From NCBI GenBank assembly GCA_003527965.1, contig DPVY01000005.1, positions 1-6,213 on the forward strand: a DNA stretch of 6,213 nucleotides, given 5' to 3'. The translations under genes were made by a program, and so were the position numbers. The notes under the pieces are model-generated. The model did not search any database. It was not told the origin of the DNA and saw only the letters and a list, made by a program, of their open reading frames with translations. Positions within the stretch are counted from its first letter, which is position 1. Every line of letters begins with the position of its first letter. Positions 5,687 through 6,213 of this stretch are shown piece after piece. Origin of the DNA: Fidelibacterota bacterium (GTDB taxonomy: Bacteria > Fidelibacterota > UBA2242).

Positions 5687-6213
5687 TTAGATACCCTTAT
5701 TCGCCAGGATCTTCTCGATTTCATCCATTGCCCAGTTCATCATCTTCATGGTTTTATCAAAGGGAACAGAGGTAGTCATGTCAACGCCCGCATCTTTCAA
5801 CAGGTCGATCGGGTATTTGGAACCACCCGCGGACAGGAATTCCATATATTTATCCAGAGCGCCGGACTCCTTGTTCATAATACGTTCGGCGAGAGCCGTC
5901 GAGGCGGTGAAGGATGTTGAGTATTGATAGACATAGTAATTATAGTAAAAATGGGGGATATAAGCCCACTCAATGTCGATGTAATCGGGAACGATACAAA
6001 CACCTTCATTATGTCCGTAATATGCCTGTACGATGCTCCTGTAGAGCTCCGACATGGAATCACCGGTAATCTGCTCACCTTTTTCTGCCATTTTGTGCAT
6101 GCGCAGTTCAAATTCGGCGAATTGGGTCTGCCGGAAAAGTGTGCCTTTAATTCCATCGAGATATTCCATTAATAACGCTAATTTTACATCATCGTCGGTG
6201 GTTTTGTTATATG
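5687..6213 (-). CDS. pepF: Oligoendopeptidase F family (M3B) metallopeptidase, C-terminal part, 5' end beyond window
   Basis: PepF-type enzymes are zinc endopeptidases that cut short peptides, usually in the cytoplasm. Only the last 175 or so residues lie in the window. The frame stays open to the right edge (residues YNKTTDDDVKLALLMEYLDG precede and include the ATG at 6169, which is therefore internal). The HEXXH zinc motif would be upstream and is not visible. Recognisable C-terminal family features are GTLFRQTQFAEFEL (about 6110-6155 in DNA), the YYG/VCIVPDY segment, and the strongly conserved EWAYIPHFYYNYYVYQYSTSF block with its Ile-Pro-His-Phe-Tyr-Tyr substrate and active-site region. 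Next comes the FLSAGGSKYPIDLLKDAGVDM motif near the end. The stop is followed by a strong terminator. A full gene would be about 600 codons. The symbol is given on family resemblance only. Confidence 0.9.
   Translation of the reverse strand, partial: YNKTTDDDVKLALLMEYLDGIKGTLFRQTQFAEFELRMHKMAEKGEQITGDSMSELYRSIVQAYYGHNEGVCIVPDYIDIEWAYIPHFYYNYYVYQYSTSFTASTALAERIMNKESGALDKYMEFLSAGGSKYPIDLLKDAGVDMTTSVPFDKTMKMMNWAMDEIEKILANKGI

Noticed and set aside
5924..6172. Plus-strand open frames opposite pepF
   Set aside because: Antisense shadows; the minus-strand frame carries the conserved PepF C-terminal blocks.
1..6213. CRISPR array, insertion sequence, toxin-antitoxin or defence system
   Set aside because: No regularly spaced repeats, no transposase or defence-type proteins; every substantial gene belongs to a known housekeeping or energy-metabolism family.

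Overview
The window holds the 3' part of an Rnf (ion-translocating ferredoxin:NAD+ oxidoreductase) operon on the + strand. After it come a divergent or convergent set of unrelated housekeeping genes: a minus-strand periplasmic foldase, a + strand tRNA-Arg, and the 3' end of a minus-strand M3 oligopeptidase. The DNA is moderately AT-rich by eye. The rnf order G-E-A-B (presumably C-D-G-E-A-B with C and D lost beyond the left edge), an RseC-family gene and an ApbE in the same run, a tRNA without encoded CCA, lipoprotein signal peptides and a PepF-type peptidase suggest an anaerobic or facultative Gram-negative-type bacterium. The FCB group (Bacteroidota, Calditrichota, Cloacimonadota or Marinimicrobia relatives) is my guess, but the sequence alone does not settle the phylum.

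Positions 1-3843 (+): rnfG (5' end missing), rnfE, rnfA, rnfB, an RseC/MucC-family membrane protein and apbE, all in one direction. The first five are packed with 1-nt gaps or overlaps and clear Shine-Dalgarno sites at rnfA and rnfB; apbE follows after a 43-nt AT-rich gap. Together they form a self-contained module. RnfA and RnfE are the paired membrane subunits with the intramembrane Fe-S cysteines. RnfB brings electrons in through its Fe-S clusters. RnfG carries covalent FMN on the Thr of its SGAT motif, and ApbE is the enzyme family that attaches that FMN. The RseC-like protein is a common companion of Rnf/Rsx systems.

Positions 3844-4067: intergenic, ending in a strong hairpin with A/T tails on both sides that can terminate both convergent transcription units. 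Positions 4068-5084 (-): a lipoprotein with a parvulin-type PpiC domain. Positions 5085-5262: AT-rich spacer with a candidate minus-strand promoter. Positions 5263-5335 (+): tRNA-Arg(CCG). Positions 5336-5628: about 290 bases without a convincing gene, then an intrinsic terminator for the minus-strand oligoendopeptidase F gene, which runs off the right edge (5687-6213).

I found no evidence of a novel defence, mobile or CRISPR-like system. The most interesting detail is in RnfB. Its C-terminal ferredoxin-like domain keeps exactly the four cysteines expected for one [4Fe-4S] cluster and lacks all four expected for the other.
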